Positions 1-12,200 of a stretch of DNA of 19,230 nucleotides are shown here, one piece after another. The DNA is from Amoebophrya sp. AT5.2 (lineage: Eukaryota > Sar > Dinophyceae > Syndiniales > Amoebophryaceae), in contig RXOD01004681.1 in the NCBI GenBank assembly GCA_005223375.1, positions 1-19,230 of the forward strand. Reading direction: 5' to 3'. Every line of letters starts with the position of its first letter. The stretch's first letter is position 1. Made by a program: the position numbers and the translations under genes. The notes under the pieces were generated by a model, which saw only the letters and a list, made by a program, of their open reading frames with translations, made no database searches and was not told the DNA's origin.

Positions 1-1
1 G

Positions 2-2695
2 GCGTTGGTTGCGCAGCGGGAGCGGCTGCCTGTGGCCAATTTTGAGCATTGCTATCAAGTGGATGGGACTCTGCCACTTTACTTTCGCGAGGACAAACCA
101 GGCTTCAGAGTTTGGTGCGAGCTGTGCAGCCAGTCCGGTAACGTGGCAACAGCGGAACACTGTGCAACTCCGAAGCACATGACATACGTCCAGCTTTGGG
201 ACACGATGATCACGGCAGACAGCGCAACCATCGCCGATCTGGTGGAGCCGTATCGTACGCAGTATCCGTGGGTGATGTACCTCTGGAACCCTGACGAAAC
301 AAGTGAAGGTTATCCAGCGCATTGGTGGCCTTATTGTCTCCTCTGTTCTGAGGACCGGTTCCCGAATGATTCGGGGCAAGACCTTCCGGCGGACGCGGCA
401 ACCCTCAAGAGAAATTTCAAACTCAAACCCGTCGCGCAAAGCACTTACGTACTGCCGTCTGTCATAAGTTTGTTTCGTCGACGAATCGAGTTTAGAATTA
501 CTTAGAAGTTTAGTTCTTTCTAGTTGCAGTTGCTGATCTTCTTGGTCGCCGCGGCTGAGGCTTGTTTTGTGTTTGTGTTTGAAGCCTTTGTTTGTCGCGT
601 GTACTCTGTCGCTGTCCAAGTATTTAGTGCGTTTGCGTTTAGATTAATGTATGATCACCTCCACCTGCCACTCATTTGATATTTTTCTCGTCCCGGGCGC
701 TTTTCTACTTCTGTGGCGGCTTTCTCTGCATCGACCGGTCTTGCTGGTTTTGGCGTGGGGGACGTCAATGGTTTTCGCCCTCTTACCTTGGTTGCCACGA
801 AAAATAATTGACTCGTGCTCAGCAGGAAAGCAAGTACCAGTACGCGTAAAAAAAAATAAATTTTCACACTTAAATAAATACGACAGTGCTTCCCCGTCGC
901 AGAGGACGAAATGCACTGCGGCAAGGGATCAAAGGAGCATGAAAAGCGCCGGCAATACTTCGAGTCGGGGATGTTGTACTACGATGACGTTTCCAAACTC
1001 CGGTGGAAGCTCTTCCGCATCTTCTATGAGCGCTATGCGCAGCATCATAAAGTGACGCCCTCGTCGAGAGCAGGCCCGGGCGGAGCGCGGGTTTTGGAAA
1101 TCGTTCCTGCTGCCATGCGCCCAGCCGGCGACAACGCAAGCGCTGAGCTGCTAAGACTACTAGCGCCGCATGAGTATGAAGATCTGGAAGATGTTGAGGT
1201 GGATGCCCCTCATGCGTGCGGCGGCGCCTCGAACGAAAACGCCTCCGAGGACAGATCTGACAGCATGCACGAGGGCGACGCTTTTCCGGACGACCGGGAC
1301 GCGTTGTCTCCGAAAAGAACTATGTCGCGGGGTGCAGCCGGGTTTCCGCCTCCCGGAGTGTGGGACTCCGATGCGGATTCGGCACATGCGAACGATGGAA
1401 GGAGGGCACGTGTCGGGGATGGCGTGAACAATGGAAGTAGGGTGAGGGACCAGCAGTACGACGACCACGACCAGGCGGAGAGAATCAGAGGGCCGCAGGA
1501 CCAGGAGGAGCACATCAGCCGTGGTCGTTGCAGACCAATCGGCTCTGGTCGCCGCGGTTCCAGTCAGTATTCTCTTTCTCCATCTCCACCTCGAAGGCCT
1601 AGGGAGCTGCGAGGCGCATCTCCGTGCCCGGATCACACCCAAAGCTCGACGGACCAGCGCCTGGCACCGGCCAGAAGCAGCACTAGAAGTCGAGGACGCG
1701 AATGCGAACACGCCGGAAATTTTCGAGGACGTTGTCGGAGAACCTCCCCGAGTCGAGACGCTCGCGTGCACAGCAGCGGTTCTTTTCGAGCTCCTTCGGA
1801 ATCGCGCCCGCGAGTTACCGGGGCTGCTGGTGGTGAAACAAAAACACGAACAAGAACAACTTCAAGTCGAAGTCGCCAAACAAGGACAAGCTCGATGACG
1901 ACGCGAGCGAGACAAGGTGGCGGCGGCAGAACAAGAAGAACAAGTCCCCGGGCCTCTTCATGGTCGGAACACAGCCGAAGTTCATGCCAGCGCCCGGCGC
2001 ACCAGAGAGATCCGAAACCGGTAAAGTCCTCGCGTGTGCATCTTCAGGCGAAAATAAAGTCTGCGAAGTCCCCAAGGCCCCGCCCACCTCGCCGCTCGTC
2101 CAACTCTCCATTTTCAAGCCCCCGCCACCGGGAGCCGAACACGAAAAAGAAAAAGAAGATGAAGAAGAGGAGCACGACCGCCTCACCATCTTCGAGACAG
2201 AGCGGGAGCAGCAGGAGTCAGCGTCGCGGCAGTCCGAAGGCCGCGAAGACGAGAAAGAGCGACGATCGCAAACGCAAGAGCAACACCAACCGCATCCGCG
2301 ACGGAGATGATCATGATCATCAAAATTATCGAGGCCTACGAAGAAGTGATGCACAAAGCGCCGAGAAGAAGAAGAAAAAGAAGAAAAAGGAGATGCAGTT
2401 GCAGACGGGCGTCACCGCTACGTCGTCCTCTGCTCGACCGCCTCGCAGTGACCCAGACGCTCGGGGAAATGGAAATGCAGACCCAGCCAAGGCGGAGAAG
2501 CGCACCCGCCGGGGGCACAGGCGGTCCGACAGAGAGTCCGACACGGCGATAACGATATCTGAGACTGAGACAGGGAGTAAGTATGACTATGAACAAGAAA
2601 TATCTCGACGGCCGCGCATGCGGTATTTAGACGAGAGAAAGGCAAACGCAGCTACATCCACTACTTACGCGGCCGCGAAGGACGGAAAATACTAG
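2..2695 (+). CDS. C2H2-like zinc finger protein with Arg/Ser-rich tail (5' partial)
   Basis: Two exons are modelled, 2-448 and 905-2695 (stop TAG), giving about 745 residues in the window. The frame is open to the left edge with no ATG start, so the N-terminus is missing. Finger 1 is CELC followed by EHC...KH (about residues 39-60). Finger 2 has CLLC near residue 112 in exon 1, and its histidine half, MHCGKGSKEH, at the start of exon 2. The two histidine halves resemble each other, which supports the splice. From about codon 200 of exon 2 the protein is rich in RS/SR, Arg, Pro and Gly, then has runs of Lys (KKKKKMKK, KKKKKKKK). Such tails are known from RNA-binding and splicing proteins, so a nuclear RNA-related role is an inference. 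No RRM domain is visible. The CxxC-to-His spacing in finger 2 is long (over 40 residues), so the exact donor is uncertain. No gene name can be given. Confidence 0.6.
449..904 (+). other. Intron in the zinc-finger/RS gene
   Basis: The donor is GTACTG and the acceptor is AG before GAC at 905, both phase 0. The interior has stops in the coding frame, and the 3' half holds an A/T-rich stretch near 847-880 followed by a short pyrimidine run. An alternative acceptor at 901-902 would need a phase-1 donor; GTCGAC at 477 would fit. I prefer 449 because GTAC starts most other introns here. Small open frames inside (for example 651-1055) have no recognisable product. Confidence 0.55.
2306..2321. repeat. 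16-bp perfect palindrome
   Basis: GATGATCATGATCATC equals its own reverse complement. It lies inside the RS-tail coding sequence and encodes an Asp/His run (DDHDH), so it may simply be a by-product of repetitive codons. Confidence 0.85.
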
Positions 2696-3870
2696 CTTTT
2701 GCGCTGGCAAAAAAAATATACAGGAAAGCCTGTTCAAGGGAAGGATACCGAAGCAGAAGGCGCTTCTTCTTGTACTACTTGCTTTGCTCATCTTCTTCCT
2801 TGATGAGATTTTTGAGACGCAGCTTGCTTGCTTGCTACCCGTTAATTATCTGCGCCTCCCCAAAAGAATAGCCTCCGTGCCTGAGCCTGAAGTTGAAGCA
2901 TTATTTCTCGATGCGATAAAAATCATAGTGATTTTGGCCGCCTCGAAATCGAATCAACGCGTTTTTGCTTTATTCGACGGCTTTGAGCTTGAAGTCAAGA
3001 TTTTAGGCCCCTGCCTTGTTCTCGACGCGGATTTAGAGCAATTGCAATACATCAAGGACAATTAGAGTAGACGATCTGTCATCTGGTGCGAGAACACGGA
3101 CACACTTATCCTGGATGCTGGAAGCAAAAAATACCCGCGCACAAGACGCTAATGCTTCTGTTCCTTTTGCTGTTTGTGGGAGGTGCTGCGCAATGATTTT
3201 GATTATGCAATGGGCGTGCGCGTCCTTTGCTTGTTCATCAAAGCGACATATGACAAATGAAAAATGCTATGTACTGCTTCGCCCGCAGCCGCACCTGCTT
3301 CTTGTTAGGATCATACGTACGATGCTCATGATCAATGACCCGCAGCGGTATTCGAGAATCTTGAATCATTCGTCGTTTGTTGATCGGATCCCGTTCCAGC
3401 ATCTTCGTCTACGGTTGCGGCCGGCAGGAACGTGTATAGCGCCGCCTATTTTTCATATTCATGATATTGTGCATGTTTCTTTTTATAATTCCGCCCTTCT
3501 ACGCTAGAAGCAGTAGCAGCAGCTTTCTTTGAACGAACAAGATACATTGATTTATTCCATTCGCTATAATACCTTCCTGTTTCTCCTCGTACGTGTGAAC
3601 GCGACTATTTATGGAACTAGCGCCAAAGAAACGGTTGAAAGCGATTCTCAGGAGAAGTGCGAGCTAAAAAGGAGCAGCACAACCACAAAAGCAGCTCGTA
3701 GGTGTAGTAGCTAATTTCTACTTCTATTGATCTCCACGACCATTGATTGCCGTTTGCCGGGTGAGCGTACGGCACGCACAAGGACAGCGCTCTGCCTCTA
3801 AATTGTTATAGTTTACGGCTTCCTTGCGATCTTTCATACTCCACCCTTCGCACGAGGAAAACGCGACACC
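2696..3870. other. Intergenic region without a supported gene
   Basis: This interval lies between the RS gene stop and the proteasome gene start. It contains + strand open frames at 2784-3065 (non-ATG start), 3115-3507 (ATG start, 130 codons) and 3529-3714, none with a recognisable domain or a convincing splice partner. There is no long minus-strand frame. It probably holds the 3' UTR of the upstream gene and the promoter and leader of the proteasome gene. I found no clear TATA-like or polyadenylation signal. Confidence 0.6.
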
Positions 3871-5435
3871 ATGGCTGGCAAAAGCGAGTACGACAGAAGC
3901 GTAGGGACGTGGAGTCCCGCCGGACGGCTCTTTCAGCTCGAGTACTACAACTACATCTGTTACTATAATGTTTCTACTTTCTAGTTTTTTTTATTTTTTT
4001 GACCATGATGAAAATCATCATCTTTGCACCTCCACCTCCTGCTCCTTCAGGTACGCTATTCAGGCTATCAAGCTCGGTACGACGGCGATCGGCCTTGTGA
4101 CCAAGGAAGGCGTCCTCCTCGTCGTGGAGAAGAAACTCGCGAACTCCCTCATAGTTCCAAAAACGATCCAGAAGGTGTTCGAAATCGACCATCACGTGGG
4201 GTGCGCGACGGCAGGGCTGCTTGCGGACGCGCGCATGTTGGTCGACCACGCTAGAAACGAAGCACAAAACCACTGGTTCACCTACAACGAACCACTCTCC
4301 GTCGAAAGTTGCGTGAATGCGGTACTATTTTAGATATCGACGCCGACGCACCCATCATGATTGAAGATGAAAATTATAATTAATACGATTTTGGATCATG
4401 TCCGTCTCCGTGCTGCAGCTCATGATAGGTCATGTAGTTTCGCTTTCCTCATAGTACCTCTACATCCTCAAGGTCAGGGAGCCAAGCCTTGGCATTGCTT
4501 CAGATACAAGTGAATCAAAACGAATCCCTTCAATCTCGTCTTCAAGAATTAAGCACAAACTATTAACATCGCACGCGCTCTCACACAGATCGCTGACCTC
4601 GCGCTCGATTTCGCGGACGTAACGGACGGACGGAGAAAGAAGACGATGTCGAGACCATTCGGAGTAGCCATGCTTGTGGGCGGAGTCAACGACGGAAAAC
4701 CGGCATTGTGGGTGACAGACCCAAGCGGAACGTACAAGTTCATGTTTTGGTTTCTGCGCCAGCTCTTGCTCTTCGATAACGATATCGTTGCGTAAAAGTA
4801 GCGTGTGCACCAACACAGTCCTCACTCCAGCCACGCACTGACTAGCACGACCATCACACAGAACCGCCTTTCCTCTCGAAGGAGCAAGTGAAGATGAACT
4901 AACATATCATTCGCCTGTTTGTTCATCTCTTCTGTAGTTCTCTACGTCTAAAATAAAACCCTCCACCCAAACGTCCCAGGTGTACGGAGTACCAGGCTGC
5001 GGCAATAGGCAGCGCCCAGGAGGGTGCGACGTCACTGCTGGCGGAGCAATACAAGCCTGACATGACACTGGCGGAGGCAGAGATCGTTGGCGTCGGGATC
5101 CTCAGACAGGTACTACTACAAGAACAACAATAAGGGTCGACTTTTAATACAACCTTTACGCTATCAGTATCACGACATAGGCATAGACTTAGATACATTC
5201 ATCGTTGTGTTGCCCTCGTCGCCGGGCGTCCACATTGACATTTTTCAAGCCTTGAGCGCGACGAAATTGAAATTATTTTTATGTGTTCGTACTTCATCAG
5301 ATGATGGAGGAAAAGATGACGACCGTGAACGTGGAGGTGGCGAAGGTCCCGCTCTCAACCGGAAAATTTCACCTCTACTCCGCCACCGAAATCGAAGCTG
5401 TCATCAACCGACTGCCCGCGCCGCTGGAGTACTAG
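3871..5435 (+). CDS. PSMA5: 20S proteasome subunit alpha type 5
   Basis: Five exons, 3871-3941, 4051-4321, 4589-4731, 4980-5109 and 5301-5435, give 750 nt and 249 residues plus TAG; human PSMA5 has 241. The subunit is part of the alpha ring of the 20S core, which gates substrate entry; alpha subunits are not proteolytic. Visible signatures are the alpha N-terminal motif [21 protein letters not shown] (residues about 5-25), the alpha-5-typical [30 protein letters not shown], and the C-terminal [14 protein letters not shown] matching the human MEEKLNATNIELA region. Homology fixes each junction: GA|G rebuilds Glu before YAIQ, and AC|G rebuilds Thr in the GT-C/F position before AIGS. The start is in a strong ACCATGGCT context. 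No key segment is missing. The exon 2/exon 3 junction gives one residue fewer than human, so that boundary could be off slightly. Confidence 0.95.
3942..4050 (+). other. PSMA5 intron 1
   Basis: 109 nt, donor GTACTA and acceptor TTCAG|G, phase 2. GTAC occurs at the donor and again directly after the acceptor, so a short direct repeat flanks the intron. The 3' part has a T-rich run and a pyrimidine-rich CTCCACCTCCTGCTCCTTCAG-like tract. Confidence 0.9.
4322..4588 (+). other. PSMA5 intron 2
   Basis: 267 nt, donor GTACTA and acceptor CACAG|A, phase 0. It joins VNA to IADLALDF. The assignment rests on the conserved alpha-5 sequence on both sides; the frame hits a stop soon after the donor. Confidence 0.85.
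4732..4979 (+). other. PSMA5 intron 3
   Basis: 248 nt, donor GTACAA and acceptor CCCAG|G, phase 2. The junction gives [13 protein letters not shown], the same spacing as the human subunit between GT and AIGS. A later donor at ATG|TTT would add residues and fits worse. Confidence 0.85.
5110..5300 (+). other. PSMA5 intron 4
   Basis: 191 nt, donor GTACTA and acceptor CATCAG|A, phase 0. It joins ILRQ to MMEEK, matching human ILKQVMEEK. Confidence 0.9.
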
Positions 5436-6225
5436 TGAAGAGGCGCTACCAGCCCTAGCCTTCAGCACCAAGATCATCTTCATGTTCATCATCTTTGCTG
5501 AAATATAGAAGTCCTCTGTCTGAGGTTCTTGAGGGCTAGGCCTACACTCAACACACGGACGACTGTCATTGTGACTTTTTCAAACACGCGAGTAAAACTG
5601 ACGTGATTTCCTTCTTCATTCTTCGCGGCTGCAAATACTAACTTATGCTCGACGTTGACGTTCTCATGAAGTGTGTAAGCATGTGAAACAAATCTGCTAC
5701 GCCATTGCTAAAACATTCGTCCGCGGGTCGTCGGCGAGGCAGCGGCGTGGACTAGGTGTAGGTTCACGTCCAGCAGCAAGTCCGACGCTTCGGGTCAGGA
5801 GCGTTCCGCTATTGGATCGATTGCGACTGGTAGATGAACGAAGGACCGTCGTCTGAGTCCAAGATCTACTTTCTCGTCGAGCGTCGGTTCGCGTTATTAG
5901 ACTGCGAAAAAAACAATGAATCAACAACTACTTCTCCGCCCGCATACATCAAAAGGGGAACGAAATGCCGATGATGTGGCGAGACGACTGACTCGTAGCG
6001 AATGTGTTTCAGAAAGTGGTACGTACGTGATTCGGTTTCGGATACTAAGTAGTACAACAGCGTAGGAAGAGCAAGAGAAAGTACATACGTGAAGAACAAC
6101 GTCTGGGTCTTCTTCAAGAACGAAGCAGTAGATTTCCATTTTATCGTGGTGGTGCAAGCAATACATAGCAACAGCATGAAGCTTTAGGCTGCAAGTCGCA
6201 GTGCTAGTAGTAGCGCAGCCGCAGC
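5436..6225. other. Intergenic region without a supported gene
   Basis: This holds the PSMA5 3' flank and the leader of the CAP-Gly gene. Open frames at 5671-5856 (+) and 5866-6177 (-, ATG start, 103 codons) show no recognisable domain. An in-frame TAG at 6211-6213 lies just upstream of the next gene's ATG. Confidence 0.6.
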
Positions 6226-9200
6226 ATGCAGAGGCCTATCAACTTTAATTTTTTGAATCCGCCTTCGGGCGTGCTGGACTCGGAGCGCCGAAGTGCAGTG
6301 GTGCAGCGCCGCGGGCTCCCAGCAGAGGAAAGAGGACGAACCTCCCCAACCCCCACGACCGCGACAACGGCAAGAGGCATGCGACGCGTTCCCTCGGCGG
6401 AGATGCCGGCGAGCTCTAACCCACCGCCGACGTCGAGGAGTTCTTGCTCGACGTCAATTGCTTCTCGCCGCTTCCAAGTCGGCGATCGCCTAAGTATCAA
6501 GACCGTCACGAGGACAACGAATGCAGATGTTGGAGCCGGCGGAGGTGGTTCATCCTCGTCTCCTCCAACATCAACATGTGTTGATCAAGGGGCGTCGTCA
6601 TCCGCTTTTGGTGGGGCGGGAGCGAAAAATGGTGGAACATCTCCTTCGTCCACCAAGCAAGACCACCTCGTCCAAGAAACATCTACGTCGTACGTGACGG
6701 GCACGGTCAGGTATCGGGGACTCACGAGCTTTGCATCGGGGATGTGGATCGGCCTCGTTCTAGACGAGCCAGTCGGAAAAAACGACGGCAGCGTGAACGG
6801 CGTGCGGTATTTCAACGACTGCGCGCCGGGCTGCGGACTGTTCCTGCGCGCATCTTCCCTCGAAGGGGGCCATGTTGGCGGACATGGCAGCGGTGGAGGT
6901 GTGGCAGGTAGTAGTGCAGCAGCTATGACGGGGCCCTGTTCTTCATTGGGTCCGCATCACCTCGCCTCCGGAGGAGCTGCGCCGCACCAGCTACCGTCCG
7001 GAGGCACGGCTGCAGCTCCAGTCCGCGGAAGCGGCTACCAGCATCTCACTGTGCCCACGAGTGTTCAGCTTTCCGGTTCCTCTGGCGTTTCGTCTCTTCG
7101 GAGCAGCAAAAACAACCCCGGCTTCGGGATCGCCGCTCGCTCTACGACACCGACGAATACGCTCGGCAGTTCCACCTCGTCTCGGGCACAATTGCTGGAG
7201 CCTTCTTCCTCCGCATCGCGGTTTTTACGCATGAACAGCTCGACACGGCTTCGCGAGTCAAATTCCGGCAAAGCGCTGCATGTCCACAGAGAACAAATGC
7301 AGCATCAAACACTCTCATCGGCGACCGGATCGAATAGTTCGTCGTCGTCGACTAGACCCGGTCAAGTGACACGGTCCGTGACAACAGGAGCAGCACTTGG
7401 GAATACAGCTACTTCATCCCAACACGCGAGCACGACCAGCGTCACGACTGCGACGAACACCCGCTTTGCGCGCCAGTTGTCTTCGCGGTCCGTCGCGCGG
7501 CTGAGCTCGAGCCCGCAGGGTAGCCCACGCACAGAAGCGCGGCGTGCGAACCTGCTGCGCGGCAATACGAACACGAGCTTGATGACGGGGCGTGGCAGCG
7601 GTTCATCAAATGATGGGCATCACCAACAAGGCCCAGCGGGAGCGCCCTCTGTAGTGGTCAGAACAAGCAGCACAGGGAGCACAGTCGGCGGAACTGCGTC
7701 GGGAGGTGTTCCGCATTTCGAGCTCGTCCAACATCAACGGGCATCAAGTGGCGCCGGCGCGGCCGCGATGCCCATGGTGCCACCAGGGCAAAATAGCAAG
7801 GGGGTAAACATGGAGGTGGGCGCAGGCCCAGCAACATCGTCGGGTGCTACAACTTCTGGTAGTCCATTCAGTGCGACGACCGGGGATCTGCAGGGGAACA
7901 GCTACCTCCTGTGTCAGTACTACAACTACGAGACGCCGCAAAAGTGTCTACAGCAACCCGCCTCGCCAGAGTCGAGTCCGCCGATTTTTGTCGAACAACC
8001 GCTAAAGAAGTCCGAGAGCCTGAAGGCGGCAGCAGACAAAGACCAGGGAGGAGCAGCCGCAATGAAGATTACGCCGGCAGGAGGAAACGCAAGCGGGAAT
8101 GGCGCAGGTAGTCGTAGTAGTCAGCTCAGCTACTCAAGCTGATTGAGGTCCTGGTCCTCGGCGCTGGCTTTCGCTTTGAATCAAGGTAGATGGAGAAGTA
8201 GATGCACAAGTCATAACGTGGGCAATAGGTAGCCAGTAGATGAGCATCCTGGTCGTGGTCGTCGTGGTTCTCGATCTTATAGGATACAAAGAAATACACG
8301 AATGTACATGTAGTGCGCCAGCTAGTGCGTTTCATCTTCATCTTCATCGTCTTCCTGTTGGTCTTGACGGACACGGATACTCGCATGATCTTTTTCACGA
8401 CACAAGCATTTCCATTTGTTCGAAAAAATCGAACTTCAGGCTCGCGGGGCCTCGGAGGTACTGCTGTGAGTTTTCAGCCGGCGCCGCGCGCAAGCTCGCC
8501 GGTGGATACCAACTCCACGGCATCGCCAGTCTCCGAGCTTTCTACGATTCCGTCTCCTGTCGAGCCCGATGCAGCGAACCTACATGCGACAACACCCACA
8601 ACACCGTTCGCAGGTAGCTCGCCGACATCGTTTGCACCAAATAAAACTGGCGGTGCGGCGACGAGCACGTCCGCTCCGTCAGCCAACGCGAACCCTTTTC
8701 TGCAGTCGGCATCAGCGTCTTCCCAACTGCCCGTGCAGCAGCTGCTGCAGCCTCCTCTATCTCACGTGGCAGTGACGAAGCAGAGTCCGCGCTCCCCGGT
8801 TGCGCCCTCGCCGATGTCCAATCGTTCGTGCACGAGTACCCCAAAAACCACGACCACAACCACGAGCAGCCCGCGTCCGGTGGCGAGAATCATCTCGGGT
8901 ACGCGTACACCGCCGTCGCCGACGAGGCAGCAGCACATCGACGTTTGGAGCAGGTTTGAAGAGGAGGAGGAACGAGATTTCTTGGCCGAGAACGCGACGG
9001 TGTCCACAATCGAAAACTACCTGCAGATCAACTACCCGAACGAATTCGAAAAGGTACTGCCATAAGCGCTATGCAGCCTATGCATTCGTCACTCTCGCGT
9101 GGAAACCAGTTTCTTCAACGCTTGTTTGTACTTAAAAATTTACGAAATTCGTTCGTATAAAAGAACAGAGTTGAATGATGTGAGCTGAGCGTGTGGTGCA

Positions 9201-12200
9201 ATGAATCCGTGTGTGTGTCCTGTTCTTCAATCATTGTTTCTGGGTTGCTCCTTACGCGGTCGGCGGAAACTCAGGTGATTTCCGAGCCCCCAGCTGGTGC
9301 ACCAGATAGCAAATCCCAAACGAGGCCAGCCGATCGCACAAGAGGACCAGCACGCGGCGATCCGCACCTCGACCCGACGCACGCTGGCAGCCCGCTCAGG
9401 CCGAAGTCGCCGGCGCCTTCCTCCGCGCCGTCGTCCCCGGACACAGGAGCGGACTCGCCGTCTCTGACCACCACCACGATTATCCCGGAGCAACTGGGTA
9501 AGCTGCACACTCTTCGGTCTTCATCTAGTTCACGGGCCCGATCGCGTTCCGGCTCCAACCTACCCCCTGAGAGCGAAATCGACGGCACTCCCCGGCCGCC
9601 ACACAACAAGTCCCCAAGGCCCCCAAGAGCCGCTTCATCCACGTCGAGAGACCGCTTTCAGTCGTACTTCCCCGCATCGACCCCCAAGCTGGGCTTCGAG
9701 TTTGATTTCGACCGCATCACGGAGCAGTCTATCGACGCGCTCGTCGAGCGCGTGAAGACCAATCCTGACGAGACGCTACCCGAGGAGTTCGTCAAGTCCT
9801 TGATTCGCCGCACCGAAAGGCTGTACGAACGGCTCTACACGCAGCCTCTCGTCCATCTGGAGCCGCCTGCCAACGGCCGGATGGTGATTGTCGGCGACAC
9901 CCACGGGCAACTCGAGGACCTCTTCTGGATCGTGTTCAAGTACGGGCGCCCCAGTCCGACGAACGTGTACTTTTTCAACGGCGACATGGTGGACCGCGGG
10001 TCGCGCGGAACCGAGATTCTGATCCTCATGTACGCGTTCCACTTGTGGGACCCGGCCTGCATCCACGTGAATCGTGGCAACCACGAGGACGCGAACATGA
10101 ACGAGCGCGACCGCTCGATCGGCGGCGGCTTTGCGCAGGAGTGCCGCGGGAAGTACGGCAACGCCATCTACGCGAGCATCCAGAGGACGTTCAACCTGAT
10201 GCCCTTGGGCACGGTGGTCTCCCACAAGCTGCTGATCATCCACGGCGGGCTGTTCCGCTGCCCGGGCGTCACGCTGCAGCACATCAACCGCGTGAACCGC
10301 GTGCGGCCCTGCCCGGAACACCCGAACACCGTGGCGGACTGGATCTTCTTCGACTCGCTCTGGTCGGACCCGAACCCGGGGAAGGCCAAGGGGATCTCCA
10401 AGCGCGGGGACGACTGCTTCTCCTTCGGGAGCGAGACCACGCGCCGGTTCCTGAAGGAAAACAACCTGCACATGGTGGTCCGCTCGCACGAACTGCCGAG
10501 CAACAGCCGCGGGTTCCAGGTGCACCACGACAGCAAGCTGATCACCATTTTCAGCGCGAGCAACTACTGCGGCACCAGCGCGAACTACGGCGCGGTGATG
10601 CTGCTCCAGCCGAGCCTGGAGTTCGAGATTTTCGAGCACTGGGCGCCGGAGCTGCAGGAGATCGTGGATCTGGAGCAGGAAAACCAGCTGGCGTGCAAGG
10701 CGGTGCTGCACACCCTGGAGGACCTCACGCGGAAAGAGGAGACCTACCGAAACCACATGCGGCGAAAGTCCGCGTGCCAACTCGAGACGGAGATCATCAC
10801 GAAGCTCAAAGTCAAGATCTGCGAAAAGAAGGAGGAGCTGGCCTGGTGGTTCACATACAACAACTCATCTGCCTCTGGTAGTTCTGGGTCGACGAATCAA
10901 CAGGAAGCTGCTCCTGCTCGCGGAGGCAGCAGCATTGGCAGTCCCACCGCCAGCGGAAATGGAAATGCAGCTGCAGGAGCAAATGGATCGTCGATATCTT
11001 TCACGACCTTTGTGGAGGGGCTGTCGGCGGTTATTGGCGAGTCGGTGCCGTGGCGGGACTTGTTGGCGAGGCAAGATTTGCTAAACGTGATGAGCACGAC
11101 CACGAGTTCTTTTGGAGGGGCAACGACCGGCACCGAGCCTGTGAATTGGCGGCAGTTTTTGGATCGGTTCCGCGTCGAGCTCGACGGATTGAATGCGGTT
11201 ACGTGGAGGAGAGACGCCGTCGCGACCATTTTCTCCGCCATCCTGCGCGCGAAACTCCCACTGAGACAGCTCTTCGCCCTCTTCGATCCGAATCTGAGGT
11301 AAATACAACTACCGGTATTGGAACTGCAACGAAATCGGGATCCAATACACAATAGCAATACGAATACTAATACTTCAACTTCATTTTGTTTCTGTTTCTG
11401 CTCGATTTTGCTCAATTCACAACAACTTCAACTCCTTCCAGCGGCGTTGTGTCCGCCAAGTCCTTCCGGTCTGTGACGCAGAGCTTCGACCTAGGGTTGA
11501 CGGATTCCGAGCTCAACAACTTGTTCCATCTTCTGTCCGGCGGCAAGGAGCAGAGCTGCTTTCTCTTCCTCTGCAGCTTCGAAAAGCTGTACAGGCACGT
11601 TTGCTCCAAGTTCCGGGCAACATCACCGACGTCGGCGAATGCGATGAAATCAGCTGGGATAACAGGAGCAGGATTCTCTTCGCACAACAATTCACCTTCC
11701 TTTTCTCTGCTGAAACGGACACGCAAACAGATCTTCAAGAGTAAGGATAGCGCCGCTGGTGGTGCTGGTGCTGGCCGAGGAAGTGAAGAGGCAACCACAT
11801 CTGGAGGTCAACCAGCTGCGGAGCAGCCTTCGCTGCTGCACCTTTTCGAGAAGTGTGATACCGACCAAGATGGATTCTTGAATGTGCAGGAGCTTTCGGC
11901 ATTGCTAGCCTGTGGTGAGGAGGAAGCGAGGGCGGCGGCGAAAGAAATCGAGTCGGCCAGCAGTGCTGCAGTACAACTAGCCGCTGCTTCGTCCTCTGCT
12001 GCTAGCCCGAGTTCGTCATCGACGGCACCGGGAGACGTGAGTTCCGACGCAAGAGCCTCTACTTCAGCGGAAGTTTCCTTTTGCGCGCTTCTACACGCGC
12101 TGAAGTCGACGGAGCGAGAAAGACACGGCAGCAACTCATCATCGTCGTCTTCGATCGCTTCTACCTCCGGTTCCTCGTCAACATCTTTCAAAGATCAGTC

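Noticed and set aside
2140..2400. AAG/GAA-rich runs that look like a microsatellite
   Set aside because: They are the Lys/Glu/Arg codons of the RS/Lys tail in one continuous reading frame. The units vary, so this is low-complexity coding sequence and not a separate repeat element.
2784..3065. 93-codon open frame after the RS gene
   Set aside because: It begins at a non-ATG codon, has no plausible acceptor before it that links to the RS gene, and shows no domain.
3115..3507. 130-codon ATG-started open frame upstream of PSMA5
   Set aside because: No recognisable domain, codon use less GC-rich than the confirmed genes, and no splice partner. It could be real, but the sequence alone does not support it.
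5866..6177. 103-codon minus-strand open frame between PSMA5 and the CAP-Gly gene
   Set aside because: It has an ATG but no recognisable family. The hydrophobic stretch is short and the composition looks random, so it is not called.
7917..7935. GTACTACAACTAC, identical to the start of PSMA5 intron 1, inside the CAP-Gly exon
   Set aside because: As a donor it would be phase 2, and no good acceptor downstream matches that phase. The frame reads on as coding ([10 protein letters not shown]) to the 8108 donor, so I treat it as exon. It remains a possible alternative donor.
9776..10780. 334-codon open frame on the minus strand
   Set aside because: It is exactly antisense to the conserved phosphatase domain, whose codon bias in GC-rich sequence opens the opposite frame. 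Its product is Val/Leu/Arg-rich and resembles no protein domain.
10045..10881. 278-codon open frame on the + strand, shifted from the phosphatase frame
   Set aside because: It overlaps the catalytic domain in another frame, is compositionally odd (Arg/Ala/Gly/Pro), and the phosphatase frame carries all conserved motifs.
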